Assembly: GCF_016894385.1 (NCBI RefSeq)
Contig: NZ_CP069811.1
Span: 782,501 to 846,500, forward strand
From: Cupriavidus oxalaticus
GTDB lineage: Bacteria; Pseudomonadota; Gammaproteobacteria; Burkholderiales; Burkholderiaceae
Length of the DNA stretch: 64,000 bases
Direction of reading: 5' to 3'
Position numbers and translations under genes: made by a program. Below are positions 43,853-51,460 of this stretch, one piece after another. Below the pieces are notes generated by a model that searched no databases, was not told where the DNA came from, and saw only the letters and a list, made by a program, of their open reading frames with translations. The first letter of the stretch is position 1; each line of letters begins with the position of its first letter.

Positions 43853-44674
43853 ATGGCACGCATACCGGCCCTGTCCCTGCTCGTCATCGCGCTGGCGGCC
43901 TGCAGCAGCACGCCGCCCGCGCCGCCAGCCGCTACGTCTGCAACCTCGGCCGCATCCGCGGCGGCGCCGGCACAGGCACAGGCGCAACCTCAGCCGCAGC
44001 CGAACGCAGTCGACCCCGCGGTGATCCAGGCGCTCAACGACATGGGCAAGTACCTGCAGTCGCTGCGCCAGTTCGAGGTGTTTATCGACCTGTCGGGCGA
44101 ACGGGTGCTGCAGGACGGCCAGAAGCTGCAGCACACCGCCACGGCGGACCTGGATGTGCAGCGGCCGGACCGGCTGCGCGCGCTGATGCGCAGCGCGCGC
44201 TCGCAGCGCGACCTGATCTATGACGGCAAGAAAGTCACGCTGTACTCGCCTGCGCAGAAATCGTACTCGCAGGCCGATTTCAGCGACAACCTGGGCGTGC
44301 TGGCGCAGCGGCTGCGCGAGCGCTTCGGGGTCGAGATCCCGTCGGCCGACCTGTTCCTGTGGGGCACGCCCGAGGCGCCGGTGGACAACATCGAATCGGC
44401 GATGAACGCCGGGCAGGACATCGTTGGCGGCGAGCTGTGCGACCACTATGCGTTCCGCCAGGGGCAGCTCGACTGGCAGATCTGGATCGCCACCGGCAAC
44501 CGTCCGCTGCCGCGCAAGCTCGTCATCACCAACCGGTCCGACGAGGCCAGGCCGCAATCGGTCACGCAATACAGGTGGAACCTGAATCCGAGGTTCGGCA
44601 ATTCAGCGTTCGCCTTCGCGCCGCCCAAGGACGCCAGGAAGGCGGAGTTCGTTCCCCTGAAGGCCACCCGGTAA
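43853..44674 (+). CDS. DUF2092 lipoprotein
   Basis: The 273-residue protein has a lipoprotein signal (SLLVIALAACSS) and an Ala/Pro/Gln-rich linker (residues about 20-50) before the DUF2092 domain. Typical segments are LNDMGKYLQSLRQFEVFIDL, LDVQRPDRLRALMRS and LIYDGKKVTLYSPAQKSY. The fold resembles LolA/LolB-type barrels, so a role in binding lipid or another hydrophobic ligand at the envelope is possible, but this is inference. It is followed after 28 bp by the Asn-rich exported protein and probably forms an operon with it. Confidence 0.85.
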   Translation: MARIPALSLLVIALAACSSTPPAPPAATSATSAASAAAPAQAQAQPQPQPNAVDPAVIQALNDMGKYLQSLRQFEVFIDLSGERVLQDGQKLQHTATADLDVQRPDRLRALMRSARSQRDLIYDGKKVTLYSPAQKSYSQADFSDNLGVLAQRLRERFGVEIPSADLFLWGTPEAPVDNIESAMNAGQDIVGGELCDHYAFRQGQLDWQIWIATGNRPLPRKLVITNRSDEARPQSVTQYRWNLNPRFGNSAFAFAPPKDARKAEFVPLKATR

Positions 44675-44702
44675 CGGGGCCATGGACACAAGGAGCATTG
44701 CC

Positions 44703-45236
44703 ATGACCTACACATTCGCAAAGCCGCTCGCGGTGTGCACGGCCGCGCTCGTGCTGGTGGCGTCCGGCTGGACTCCGGTGGCCGAGGCCGCCCGCGGCGA
44801 CAGGGGGGGCGGGCATGCCGCTGCCGGGGGACATGCCGCAGGCGGGCAGCGCGCCGCTGCCGGCGGCGCCAACCGAGAAGCGCGACAGGTGAACAACCAG
44901 CGTGCCGACGCGCGCACCAACAATGTCCGCAACACCAGCGTCAACAACGTCAACGCCAACCGCAACGTCAACGTCAATACGAGCCGTAACGTCAACGTGA
45001 ACGTCGACAGTCACGGCGGCTGCTGCGGGTGGGACAACGATTACCACCCGGTGGCGACGGCCGCGGCGGTGACCGCCACCGTTGCCGTGACGTCGGCGGT
45101 GGTGGGGTCCATGGTGCGCTCGGTCCCGCCGAGCTGCGTGCCGGTCAACTACGGCGGCATGGTCTACCAGCAGTGCGGCAGTACCTGGTACATGCCGCAG
45201 GGCGCGCAGTACGTCGTGGTCAATCCGCCGTACTGA
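44703..45236 (+). CDS. Asn-rich exported hypothetical protein
   Basis: ATG at 44703 follows AAGGAG by six bases and gives 177 residues. A signal peptide ends near AEAARGD. The middle (residues about 65-105) is a low-complexity Asn/Val/Arg tract (NVNANRNVNVNTSRNVNVNV), then a CCGW segment, a hydrophobic stretch (ATAAAVTATVAVTSAVVGSM) and a C-terminal domain with two cysteines (CVPVNYGGMVYQQCGSTWYM). Proteins with this layout often accompany DUF2092 lipoproteins. Likely in the envelope; function unknown. Confidence 0.78.
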   Translation: MTYTFAKPLAVCTAALVLVASGWTPVAEAARGDRGGGHAAAGGHAAGGQRAAAGGANREARQVNNQRADARTNNVRNTSVNNVNANRNVNVNTSRNVNVNVDSHGGCCGWDNDYHPVATAAAVTATVAVTSAVVGSMVRSVPPSCVPVNYGGMVYQQCGSTWYMPQGAQYVVVNPPY

Positions 45237-45251
45237 TGGCTGATGGCGGGC

Positions 45252-45647
45252 TTACCCATGGCGCCGCTGCAGGTCATGGAATGACAGCAGTTCGCCCGCC
45301 ATCGCACTGGCGGCCACGGTAGGCGGGCTGGCCAGCCACACCTGCCCGGGCCCCGAGCGTCCGGGGAAATTCCGGTTGATCGAGCTGACCGTCACCTGCC
45401 CGGCCCGTTCCGACGAGCCCGGGCCGCAGTTGGCGCACGCCCCGCACGATGGTTGCAGGATACGCGCGCCAGCCGCGTGGAACGTTTCCATGTAGCCCTG
45501 GCGGATGCAGTAGTCCCGGACGTCGGTGGTGCCGAACTGCAGGTAGAGCGTGACGTGCGACGGCAGCCGCAGGCCGCGCTGCGCCATGATCCGCGCGCTC
45601 CAGCCACGTACCGCGGAGGCTATGCCGGGAACGGTATTACCGCCCAC
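45252..45647 (-). pseudogene. C-terminal remnant of an aconitase/isopropylmalate dehydratase large subunit
   Basis: The translation includes LPSHVTLYLQFGTTDVRDYC, ILQPSCGACANCGPGSSERA with iron-sulphur cysteines, and INRNFPGRSGPGQVWLASPP, all unmistakable C-terminal signatures of the aconitase family. About 130 of an expected 420 or more residues remain; the upstream region, with the first cluster Cys and substrate residues, is replaced by the start of the third Bug gene. Similarity begins around 45590. It is a truncated remnant. Confidence 0.82.
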
Positions 45648-45676
45648 GGTGCGATTTCAATAGACGGAGACAAGGA

Positions 45677-46663
45677 ATGCGGACAACGCTGTTTCGGCGG
45701 GCGTGCCATGCGCTTGCGGGTATCACCACACTGGCCGTGCTGGGGGGCCTGCCCGGCGCGGTCAAACCGCAGGACACCAGGCCGCTCAGGCTGATCGTGC
45801 CGACCCAGCCGGGCTCGCAGGCAGACGCCGTGGCGCGTGCGCTGAGCCAGCCGCTGGGCAAGCACCTGGGCCAGTCGGTGGTGGTCGAGAATATCGCCGG
45901 TGCCGGCGGCGTGCCGGGCACGCAGCAGATCGTCAGGGCGCCGAAAGACGGGGCGACGCTGGGCCTGATCTCGTCGAACCACGTGATCAACCCGTTTATC
46001 TACAAGAACCTGCCCTATGACTCGCTCAGGGACATCACGCCGATCACGGTGATCGGCACGCTGCCGCTGGTGCTGGTCGTCAATCCTTCGGTCAACGCGC
46101 AAACCACCCGCGAACTGGTGGCGCTGCTCAAGGCAAAGCCGGGCGAACTCAACTGTGGTTCGTCGGGCAACGGCACGGTGCTGCATCTGGCTGGCCAGCT
46201 GTTCGCCAGCGAAGCGAAGGTCGATATCCGGCATGTGCCCTACAAGGGCGCCGGCAACTACACCACGGACCTGATCGGCGGCCAGGTGCAGGTCGGCTTT
46301 TTGACGGTGCAGGCGGTGCTGCCGCTGCTCAAGGCCGGCAAGCTGAAGGCCATCGCGGTGTCGACCGCGCAGCGCGTGCCGGCGCTGCCGGATGTGCCGA
46401 CGCTGGCGGAGTCGGGCCTGCCGCGCTACAGCTTCGATGCCTGGCTGGCGATCGTCGGTCCGGCGGGCATGCCGACGGCCAGCGTATCGGCGCTGCAGTC
46501 CAGGATCCAGGCCACGCTGCAGGAGCGCGAGGTGCAGGAGCACCTGGCGGCGCAGGGCGTGGTTGTGGCGGCCACGGGTGCCGACGCGGCCGTGCCGTTC
46601 TTCCGCAGCGAGCTGGACAAGCATGCAACGATCGTCAGGCAGGCGGGGGCGACGCTGAACTAA
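45677..46663 (+). CDS. Bug-family periplasmic substrate-binding protein (TctC-like)
   Basis: The 328-residue receptor has a signal peptide (FRRACHALAGITTLAVLGGL) and the Bug segments LRLIVPTQPGSQADAVARAL, VVENIAGAGGVPGTQ, and HVPYKGAGNYTTDLIGG. Its start region carries ACAAGGA a few bases before the ATG. It is divergent from the aconitase-family remnant, a layout that suggests an original unit with a dehydratase and this receptor. An IS481 element sits 74 bp downstream. Ligand unknown. Confidence 0.92.
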   Translation: MRTTLFRRACHALAGITTLAVLGGLPGAVKPQDTRPLRLIVPTQPGSQADAVARALSQPLGKHLGQSVVVENIAGAGGVPGTQQIVRAPKDGATLGLISSNHVINPFIYKNLPYDSLRDITPITVIGTLPLVLVVNPSVNAQTTRELVALLKAKPGELNCGSSGNGTVLHLAGQLFASEAKVDIRHVPYKGAGNYTTDLIGGQVQVGFLTVQAVLPLLKAGKLKAIAVSTAQRVPALPDVPTLAESGLPRYSFDAWLAIVGPAGMPTASVSALQSRIQATLQEREVQEHLAAQGVVVAATGADAAVPFFRSELDKHATIVRQAGATLN

Positions 46664-46686
46664 GGCAACGTACCTGGCACCGGGGG

Positions 46687-46704
46687 GCCGCCGCTTGCGG
46701 CGGG
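46687..46704 (+). terminator. Terminator-like GC hairpin after the third Bug gene
   Basis: CCGCCGC (46688-46694) pairs with GCGGCGG (46697-46703) with a tight loop, 25 bp after the stop codon. No T-run follows, so function as a terminator is uncertain. Confidence 0.3.
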
Positions 46705-46737
46705 CCTGTGGTTGCTGACAACACTTGGATCCGCGAA

Positions 46738-46812
46738 TGTTGTCTCCCCTCTCCCATAAATTGTATGGACCGGGGACAAAGGTAACAGGTGTGCCAGGAC
46801 ATGGGTAACACT
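46738..46812 (+). repeat. Left terminal inverted repeat of the IS481 element
   Basis: 75 bp matching the right end at 66 of 75 positions. The motif ACCGGGGACA followed by GGTAACA and then GGACATGGGTAACA shows a degenerate internal direct repeat, probably tandem transposase binding sites. Confidence 0.85.
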
Positions 46813-46814
46813 TT

Positions 46815-46833
46815 TCCCGCTTAGTCAGCGGGA
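46815..46833 (+). promoter_or_regulatory. Hairpin covering the transposase ribosome site
   Basis: TCCCGC (46815-46820) pairs with GCGGGA (46828-46833), which includes the first bases of the GGAGGA ribosome site (46831-46836) of the TTG-started transposase. In read-through transcripts this would hide the site and limit transposase synthesis, a known strategy of IS elements. Confidence 0.5.
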
Positions 46834-46841
46834 GGACAACG

Positions 46842-47954
46842 TTGCCGTGGAGCCAAATCACCGTGAAGCAGCAAAGAGAAGAGTTCGTCCGCCTGGCACG
46901 CCAGGCGGACGCCAATATTGCGGAGCTTTGCCGCCGCTTTTGCATCAGTCGCAAGACCGGTTACAAGTGGTTGAACCGAGAAGATCTGGACGACCGAACT
47001 CGGCGGCCACATAGCTCTCCCGGCCGAACTCCAGCGGCAGTCGAAGAGAGCGTGCTAGCGATACGAGCCGAACATTCGGCTTGGGGCGCCCGCAAGATCG
47101 CACGCGTGCTGGAACGTGACCACTGCGTCCAAATCGCTCCCAGCACAGTCAATTGGGTGCTGCGCCGCCATGGCTTGATCGATCCGGCCGCCAGTGCGGC
47201 CGCTACAGCATGGCAGCGCTTCGAGCACGACCGGCCCAATGCACTATGGCAAATTGACTTTAAAGGCCACTTCGCCACCGACACGCAGCGGTGCCATCCG
47301 CTCACAGTCTTGGACGATCACTCCCGCTTCAATGTGCTGCTCAGGGCCTTGGGCAACGAACAGTTTGAATCCGTACAGGAAGCGTTAGAGAACGCGTTCG
47401 CGCGCTACGGGCTGCCCGAGCGGATCAATGCAGACAATGGCCCACCTTGGGGTTCTCCGGTGCCCCGGGCACTTACCACGTTGGGCGCTTGGCTGATTCG
47501 CCTGGGCGTGCGGCTCAGTCATAGCCGACCTCGCCATCCTCAGACCAACGGTAAGGACGAGCGCTTCCATCGAACCATGCAGGCAGAGCTGCTGGCCAAC
47601 CAGCGCTTCCGGGATCTGGATGATGCGCAGCATCACTTCAGCCATTGGCGCCACGTGTACAACTTCAAGCGCCCACACCACGCGCTGGATATGGAGACAC
47701 CCGCAAGCCGCTATGCGCCTAGTCCACGGGCGATGCCGCACGAACTCCCGCCCATCGAGTACGGCAGCGATGACATCGTGCGAAAGGTAGGCGACGGTGG
47801 GCGCATCTGCTTCCGAGGAAAGACGTTCCGGGTCGGACGAGCCTTGATCGGAACGCCCGTAGCGTTGCGCCCTCGCGTGGATCTGGACGGCACCTTTGAC
47901 GTCTACTTCTGCCATCAAAAGGTGGCCACAATAGACCTACAGCAGGCCGACTAA
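46842..47954 (+). CDS. IS481-family DDE transposase
   Basis: TTG at 46842 follows GGAGGA by five bases and yields 370 residues. An N-terminal HTH pair (ANIAELCRRFCISRKTGYKW, residues about 25-45) precedes the integrase core: LWQIDFKGHFA (first Asp), ERINADNGPPWG (second Asp) and HPQTNGKDERFHRTM (Glu). All three catalytic acids are present and the frame is intact, so the element may be active. Similarity to other IS481 members includes the long C-terminal region after the catalytic core. Confidence 0.93.
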   Translation: MPWSQITVKQQREEFVRLARQADANIAELCRRFCISRKTGYKWLNREDLDDRTRRPHSSPGRTPAAVEESVLAIRAEHSAWGARKIARVLERDHCVQIAPSTVNWVLRRHGLIDPAASAAATAWQRFEHDRPNALWQIDFKGHFATDTQRCHPLTVLDDHSRFNVLLRALGNEQFESVQEALENAFARYGLPERINADNGPPWGSPVPRALTTLGAWLIRLGVRLSHSRPRHPQTNGKDERFHRTMQAELLANQRFRDLDDAQHHFSHWRHVYNFKRPHHALDMETPASRYAPSPRAMPHELPPIEYGSDDIVRKVGDGGRICFRGKTFRVGRALIGTPVALRPRVDLDGTFDVYFCHQKVATIDLQQAD

Positions 47955-47967
47955 ACTGATGACTGCA

Positions 47968-48042
47968 CTGTTACCCATGTCCCGGCACATGTGTTACCCA
48001 TGTCCCCGGTCTATACAATAAATGGGAGAGGGGAGACAACAG
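47968..48042 (-). repeat. Right terminal inverted repeat of the IS481 element
   Basis: 75 bp, inverted relative to 46738-46812, with nine mismatches. It contains two copies of GTTACCCATGTCCC, the internal direct repeat seen in the left end. Confidence 0.85.
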
Positions 48043-48076
48043 GCGGGAAATAAACGCAGCTTTTCTTTTCCGTTGC

Positions 48077-48877
48077 CTACAGCGCGGCGCAATCCTCGGG
48101 ATCCACGACAGCAACATGTGGCACCGGCTGCGGTGGGCCTGCCACGTCCTTCGGTTTCGGTTGGCCCGGGCCGGGCCCCATTGCCTGTCCCAGACGGGCA
48201 CCACGTTGCAGCGCCACGTGGACCGCTTCGCCCTTGCTGCGTACGCCGAGCGCCTTGTACAGGGCGCTGCAATGGCACTTGACCGTCGCCACTGAAACGT
48301 TCAGCTGCCGGCTGATGGTCTTGGCCGGATAACCGCGTGCGAGCAGTACCAGGATTTCATACTGGCGCGGCGTGAGGCCGAGCATGTGGGCCTCGCCGGG
48401 CGAACGGGAGCCGGCCACGGTATCCGCCTTCGCGGCGGCACTGCCTTTGCGCGTGCCATCGGGCGATGCCGGTGCAATGCCCGGCCGCCGGCCGAACGGA
48501 CCCAGGCTGACCTGGTAGCCGCTGGCGACCAGCTGTATCGCTGCTTCCAGCACATCGGGCCGCACCGATTTAGGCAGGCAACCCACGACGCCCGCCGCGA
48601 CCTTGTCATCGACCCAGTTCCGGGGCGCGATGTCGCACAGTACCAGTATCCGCGCCGCGGGCCAGGTCCTGCCGACCTGGCATAGCAGCAGCCATGCCGC
48701 CTCCGCATCGTCCGGCAGGCCGAGCACGACCAGGGCGACGGCTTCGCCGGCAGCACGGTGCCCCGCGAGTTCCGCCGGGTCGACGGTGACGACCTCGCCG
48801 ACGGCCCCGACGTGTTCCAGCGTCCTGCGCAACGCCACCCGCAGCAAGGGGTGGGATTCAATCAACAGCACCTTCAT
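48077..48877 (-). CDS. LuxR/NarL-type regulator with a degenerate receiver domain
   Basis: ATG at 48877 gives 266 residues. The N-terminal receiver fold (residues 1-125) starts KVLLIESHPLLRVALRRTLE, but the phospho-acceptor Asp is replaced: where NarL proteins read LVLLDLxMP, this reads LVVLGLPDD. The acidic pocket is Glu-Ser rather than Asp-Asp, while the switch Lys (CLPKS) remains. The C-terminal LuxR HTH is good (LTPRQYEILVLLARGYPAKT, LNVSVATVKCHCSALYKALG). A Pro-rich tail of about 35 residues follows. It likely works without phosphorylation. The phasin gene lies upstream on the same strand. Confidence 0.88.
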   Translation of the reverse strand: MKVLLIESHPLLRVALRRTLEHVGAVGEVVTVDPAELAGHRAAGEAVALVVLGLPDDAEAAWLLLCQVGRTWPAARILVLCDIAPRNWVDDKVAAGVVGCLPKSVRPDVLEAAIQLVASGYQVSLGPFGRRPGIAPASPDGTRKGSAAAKADTVAGSRSPGEAHMLGLTPRQYEILVLLARGYPAKTISRQLNVSVATVKCHCSALYKALGVRSKGEAVHVALQRGARLGQAMGPGPGQPKPKDVAGPPQPVPHVAVVDPEDCAAL

Positions 48878-48958
48878 TGCACACTTCTCTCTTGCGCGCG
48901 GACGCGGCACCGCGCGCCGCGGCAGGAAGCGGCATGCGGCGCGTCCGGCGGCCGTGGT

Positions 48959-49354
48959 TTATGCGGCGACTCGCGTTGCGACTGCCGACGCGGTGGCGTG
49001 GCTCAGCCTGGATTGCGCAAGTTCGATCGCTTGCTGGAAGCGTTCCTGCGTCAGCTGGGCAAGTTCGGCCTGCGTTTCGGAAGCGATTTCGCATACCTGC
49101 CGCGTGTAGGCACAGGCCTTGTCGGCGGCAAGGGGCGTCAGGCCGTTCTGCATGTCGAGGACCTGGCGCAGGTCCCTGCTGGCCAGCAGCGCCTGCATGC
49201 GTTGCTGGCTTTCCTCGAAGGCGGCCTGCGCGGTCTGCAGGTTCAGCTCGGCGATCCGCTGGAAGCCGGCAAACAGGATGCTGGAGTAGGCGAAGCAGTC
49301 GGCGAAGCCGCTGCCGTGGGTGACAGCGAACTGATCGGGCGCGAAAACGGGCAT
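48959..49354 (-). CDS. Phasin family protein (PHA granule-associated)
   Basis: ATG at 49354 gives 131 residues; the frame is open to 49498 but the extra 48 codons do not look like phasin. The protein is one amphipathic helical domain with the phasin pattern FAGFQRIAELNLQTAQAAFE, followed by helices rich in Gln and Ala (SQQRMQALLASRDLRQVLDM, YTRQVCEIASETQAELAQLT). Phasins coat polyhydroxyalkanoate granules and control their size. The presence of this gene fits a PHA-accumulating betaproteobacterium. An operator-like palindrome lies upstream at 49478-49493. Confidence 0.85.
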   Translation of the reverse strand: MPVFAPDQFAVTHGSGFADCFAYSSILFAGFQRIAELNLQTAQAAFEESQQRMQALLASRDLRQVLDMQNGLTPLAADKACAYTRQVCEIASETQAELAQLTQERFQQAIELAQSRLSHATASAVATRVAA

Positions 49355-49477
49355 GCAGTGGTTTCCTAGGATCCGCTGGGCATGGTTGCCCGACGGCAGG
49401 TTTGCTGGTGAACGCACGACCGGTGTGTGTCGAAGGAGGCACCCGACGTGCTGCGTTGCATCATGCGCGACCAATTC

Positions 49478-49493
49478 TAGAGTAAGCACTCTA
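49478..49493. promoter_or_regulatory. Operator-like palindrome between phasin and cusD
   Basis: TAGAGTAAGCACTCTA is a perfect 6-bp inverted repeat with a 4-bp spacer in the 174-bp gap between two divergent genes. It could bind a regulator of the cus operon or of the phasin gene; no adjacent regulator gene identifies it. Confidence 0.45.
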
Positions 49494-49528
49494 AACAATG
49501 TGGTCGGGAGCCCTAGGGGGATTCCCCG

Positions 49529-50089
49529 ATGGTTTCAGCGTTTTTGCACGGTTTTGTGCGTTCGTTTTCGTTTTGTTGGTGCATTCTCGTTGGCGTGCCC
49601 TGCAATTGTCCAAGGTCACGTCCATCACCGGAAAACGCACTATCCTTCGTCACATACGCCACCGCGTACGCCACCCACACCTCACTCTTGCGCCACGCTG
49701 TCCGCCGGCATCCCGTCTTCGCCGGCCTCCTGCTTGTTGTATTCCTGACAGTTCAGCTGGCAGCGGTCGCATACGCCTGTACCGGCACCCGCTACCAGCT
49801 GGAAGGCAGCGGCACCGCGGCGGCAATGACCGAATCGTGCGCGGACATGGCGCCTGGCAGCGACTACCAGGGCATTGACCAGAGCGGACTATGCCAGGCG
49901 CACTGCCAGGCCGATTCCAAGAGCGTGGACCACGCCTCTGCGCAGCTGCCGGCATTCCTGCCGGTGCTGAGGAGCATCGTGGAGCCCACGCGCGTGGTCC
50001 TTGCCGATGTCCGCGTCGCGCTGCGCGCGGAAGTGGAAGCCCGCGGCCCGCCGGCCCTGAACATCCTTCACTGCAGTTTCCAGACGTAG
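49529..50089 (+). CDS. CusD/SilD-like small exported protein
   Basis: The frame is open from ATG 49529 (186 residues); a TTG at 49688 could also start it. The convincing part begins with a hydrophobic helix (HPVFAGLLLVVFLTVQLAAV) and then a cysteine-bearing region: AYACTG, ESCADM, GLCQAHCQAD, and a C-terminal ILHCSFQT. Small Cys-containing exported proteins of this form precede the TolC gene in copper/silver operons such as cusDCBAF of C. metallidurans, and the gene order here matches. A metal-binding or sensing role in the periplasm is inferred. Confidence 0.65.
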   Translation: MVSAFLHGFVRSFSFCWCILVGVPCNCPRSRPSPENALSFVTYATAYATHTSLLRHAVRRHPVFAGLLLVVFLTVQLAAVAYACTGTRYQLEGSGTAAAMTESCADMAPGSDYQGIDQSGLCQAHCQADSKSVDHASAQLPAFLPVLRSIVEPTRVVLADVRVALRAEVEARGPPALNILHCSFQT

Positions 50090-50158
50090 CCTCCGGATCG
50101 ACGTCCATACAGTGCTGTCCCGCCAGACCGGGCAGCTGTCGTCGCTCACGGAGGCTAT

Positions 50159-51460
50159 ATGCTTTCTCTTCGTCGCCTGACACTGGCGCTGCTGTGCGCG
50201 CCTGCGCTGGGCCCGGCGTGGTTGCACGCCGCGGCTGCGCAAGCCGCCCCAACTCTTTCCCTCGAGGAGACCGTCGCGCTCGCGACCGCCCACGCGGGAA
50301 ATGCCGAATCATCTCCCGGCGCCGTCGAGTCGGCCGTGCAAATGGCGGTCGCCGCCGGCCAGTTGCCGGACCCGGTGCTCAAGCTCGGGCTGAACAACGT
50401 CCCCCTGAACGGGCCGGACCAGTTCTCGCTGACCCGGGACTTCATGACCATGCGATCGGTCAGCGTGATGCAGGAATTCACGCGCGCGGACAAGCGCCGC
50501 GCAAGGGCGGCACGTTCCGCGGCCGAGGCGACTGCCGCCGAGGCGAAACGGGCTGTCGGACTGGCCGGCGTGCAACGCAACGCGGCCGGTGCCTGGCTTG
50601 ATCTGTGGTACGCCGAGCAGGCCGCCGTCCTCCTCGGCCATCACGTCCACCCGCTGGATCTGGCGCTCCAGGCGGCGACGGCCGCCTATCGCAGCGGGCG
50701 CGGCTCGCGTGCGGATGTCCTGGCGATGGAGCTGGAAATCGAGAAGCTGCACGACCGCCAGGACGAAAGCCGTGCCGCTGTTGCCACGGCCATGCTCAAT
50801 CTCGAGCGCTGGGTCGGGCCCGCGGCCAGGCGTCCGTTGTCGGAGCGCCCGCCGCTTGACGTGCCGCAAGGCATTCAGCACCTGTTGCAAGGCGAGTTCG
50901 ACACGGTGCCTGAGGTGACGGCGGCGCAGCGCGAAGTGGCCCTGGCGGAGTCGGAGATCCAGGTGGCGACGGAAGCCCGCAAACCGGATGTGACGGTCGA
51001 GCTGATGTACAGCCAGCGCGGCCCGGCTTACTCCAACATGGGATCGCTCAATGTCAGCTTCCCGGTGCCCTGGGACCGCGGCAATCGCCAGGACCGCGAT
51101 GTCGCAGCCAGGCTCGCACAGGCCAACGAGGCGCGCGCCAGGTTCGAAATCGTCCGCCGCAACACACAGGCCATGGTGGGCGCCAGGCTCGCCGAACTGC
51201 GGCGCAACCTGGAGCGGCTCAAGCGCTACGACGAGAAGACCTTGCCGCTCGCCCGCGCGCAAGCGGATGCCGCGCTCACGGCCTACCGGGCCAATACCGG
51301 GGCGCTGCCCGCTGTTGCCGAGGCCAGCCATCGCGCCATCGACATGGCGGCGGAACGGCTGGCACTGGAGGCCAGGACGGCCAGGCTCTGGGCCGACCTG
51401 ACCTTCCTGATCCCTCTGCCGACCGCGCAGACCGGGCCGGCCATCAAGGATCTCAAATGA
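50159..51460 (+). CDS. cusC: CusC/SilC-type outer-membrane factor (TolC family)
   Basis: The 433-residue precursor has a signal peptide (about residues 1-29) and two outer-membrane efflux repeats of long helices (YRSGRGSRADVLAMELEIEK; REVALAESEIQVATEARKPD; ARAQADAALTAYRANTGALP). The sequence LYSQRG-like LMYSQRGPAYSNMGSLNVSF forms part of the outer-membrane barrel. It makes the exit duct of a tripartite metal pump. It overlaps cusB by 4 bp (ATGA) and follows the CusD-like gene by 69 bp. Confidence 0.9.
   Translation: MLSLRRLTLALLCAPALGPAWLHAAAAQAAPTLSLEETVALATAHAGNAESSPGAVESAVQMAVAAGQLPDPVLKLGLNNVPLNGPDQFSLTRDFMTMRSVSVMQEFTRADKRRARAARSAAEATAAEAKRAVGLAGVQRNAAGAWLDLWYAEQAAVLLGHHVHPLDLALQAATAAYRSGRGSRADVLAMELEIEKLHDRQDESRAAVATAMLNLERWVGPAARRPLSERPPLDVPQGIQHLLQGEFDTVPEVTAAQREVALAESEIQVATEARKPDVTVELMYSQRGPAYSNMGSLNVSFPVPWDRGNRQDRDVAARLAQANEARARFEIVRRNTQAMVGARLAELRRNLERLKRYDEKTLPLARAQADAALTAYRANTGALPAVAEASHRAIDMAAERLALEARTARLWADLTFLIPLPTAQTGPAIKDLK

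Larger units (their letters stand above)
46738..48042 (+). mobile_element. IS481-family insertion sequence, apparently intact
   Basis: The 1,305-bp element has one transposase gene and terminal inverted repeats of 75 bp (46738-46812 and 47968-48042) that agree at 66 positions. The ends are TGTTGTCTCC and its complement, fitting the TGT/ACA ends of the IS481 group. No clear target-site duplication flanks it. It is inserted between the third Bug gene and the LuxR-type regulator. Confidence 0.85.

Noticed and set aside
46717..46744. GACAACA/TGTTGTC inverted pair at the left edge of the IS element
   Set aside because: Only 7 bp; it does not match the longer right-end sequence and is best seen as chance next to the true IS end.
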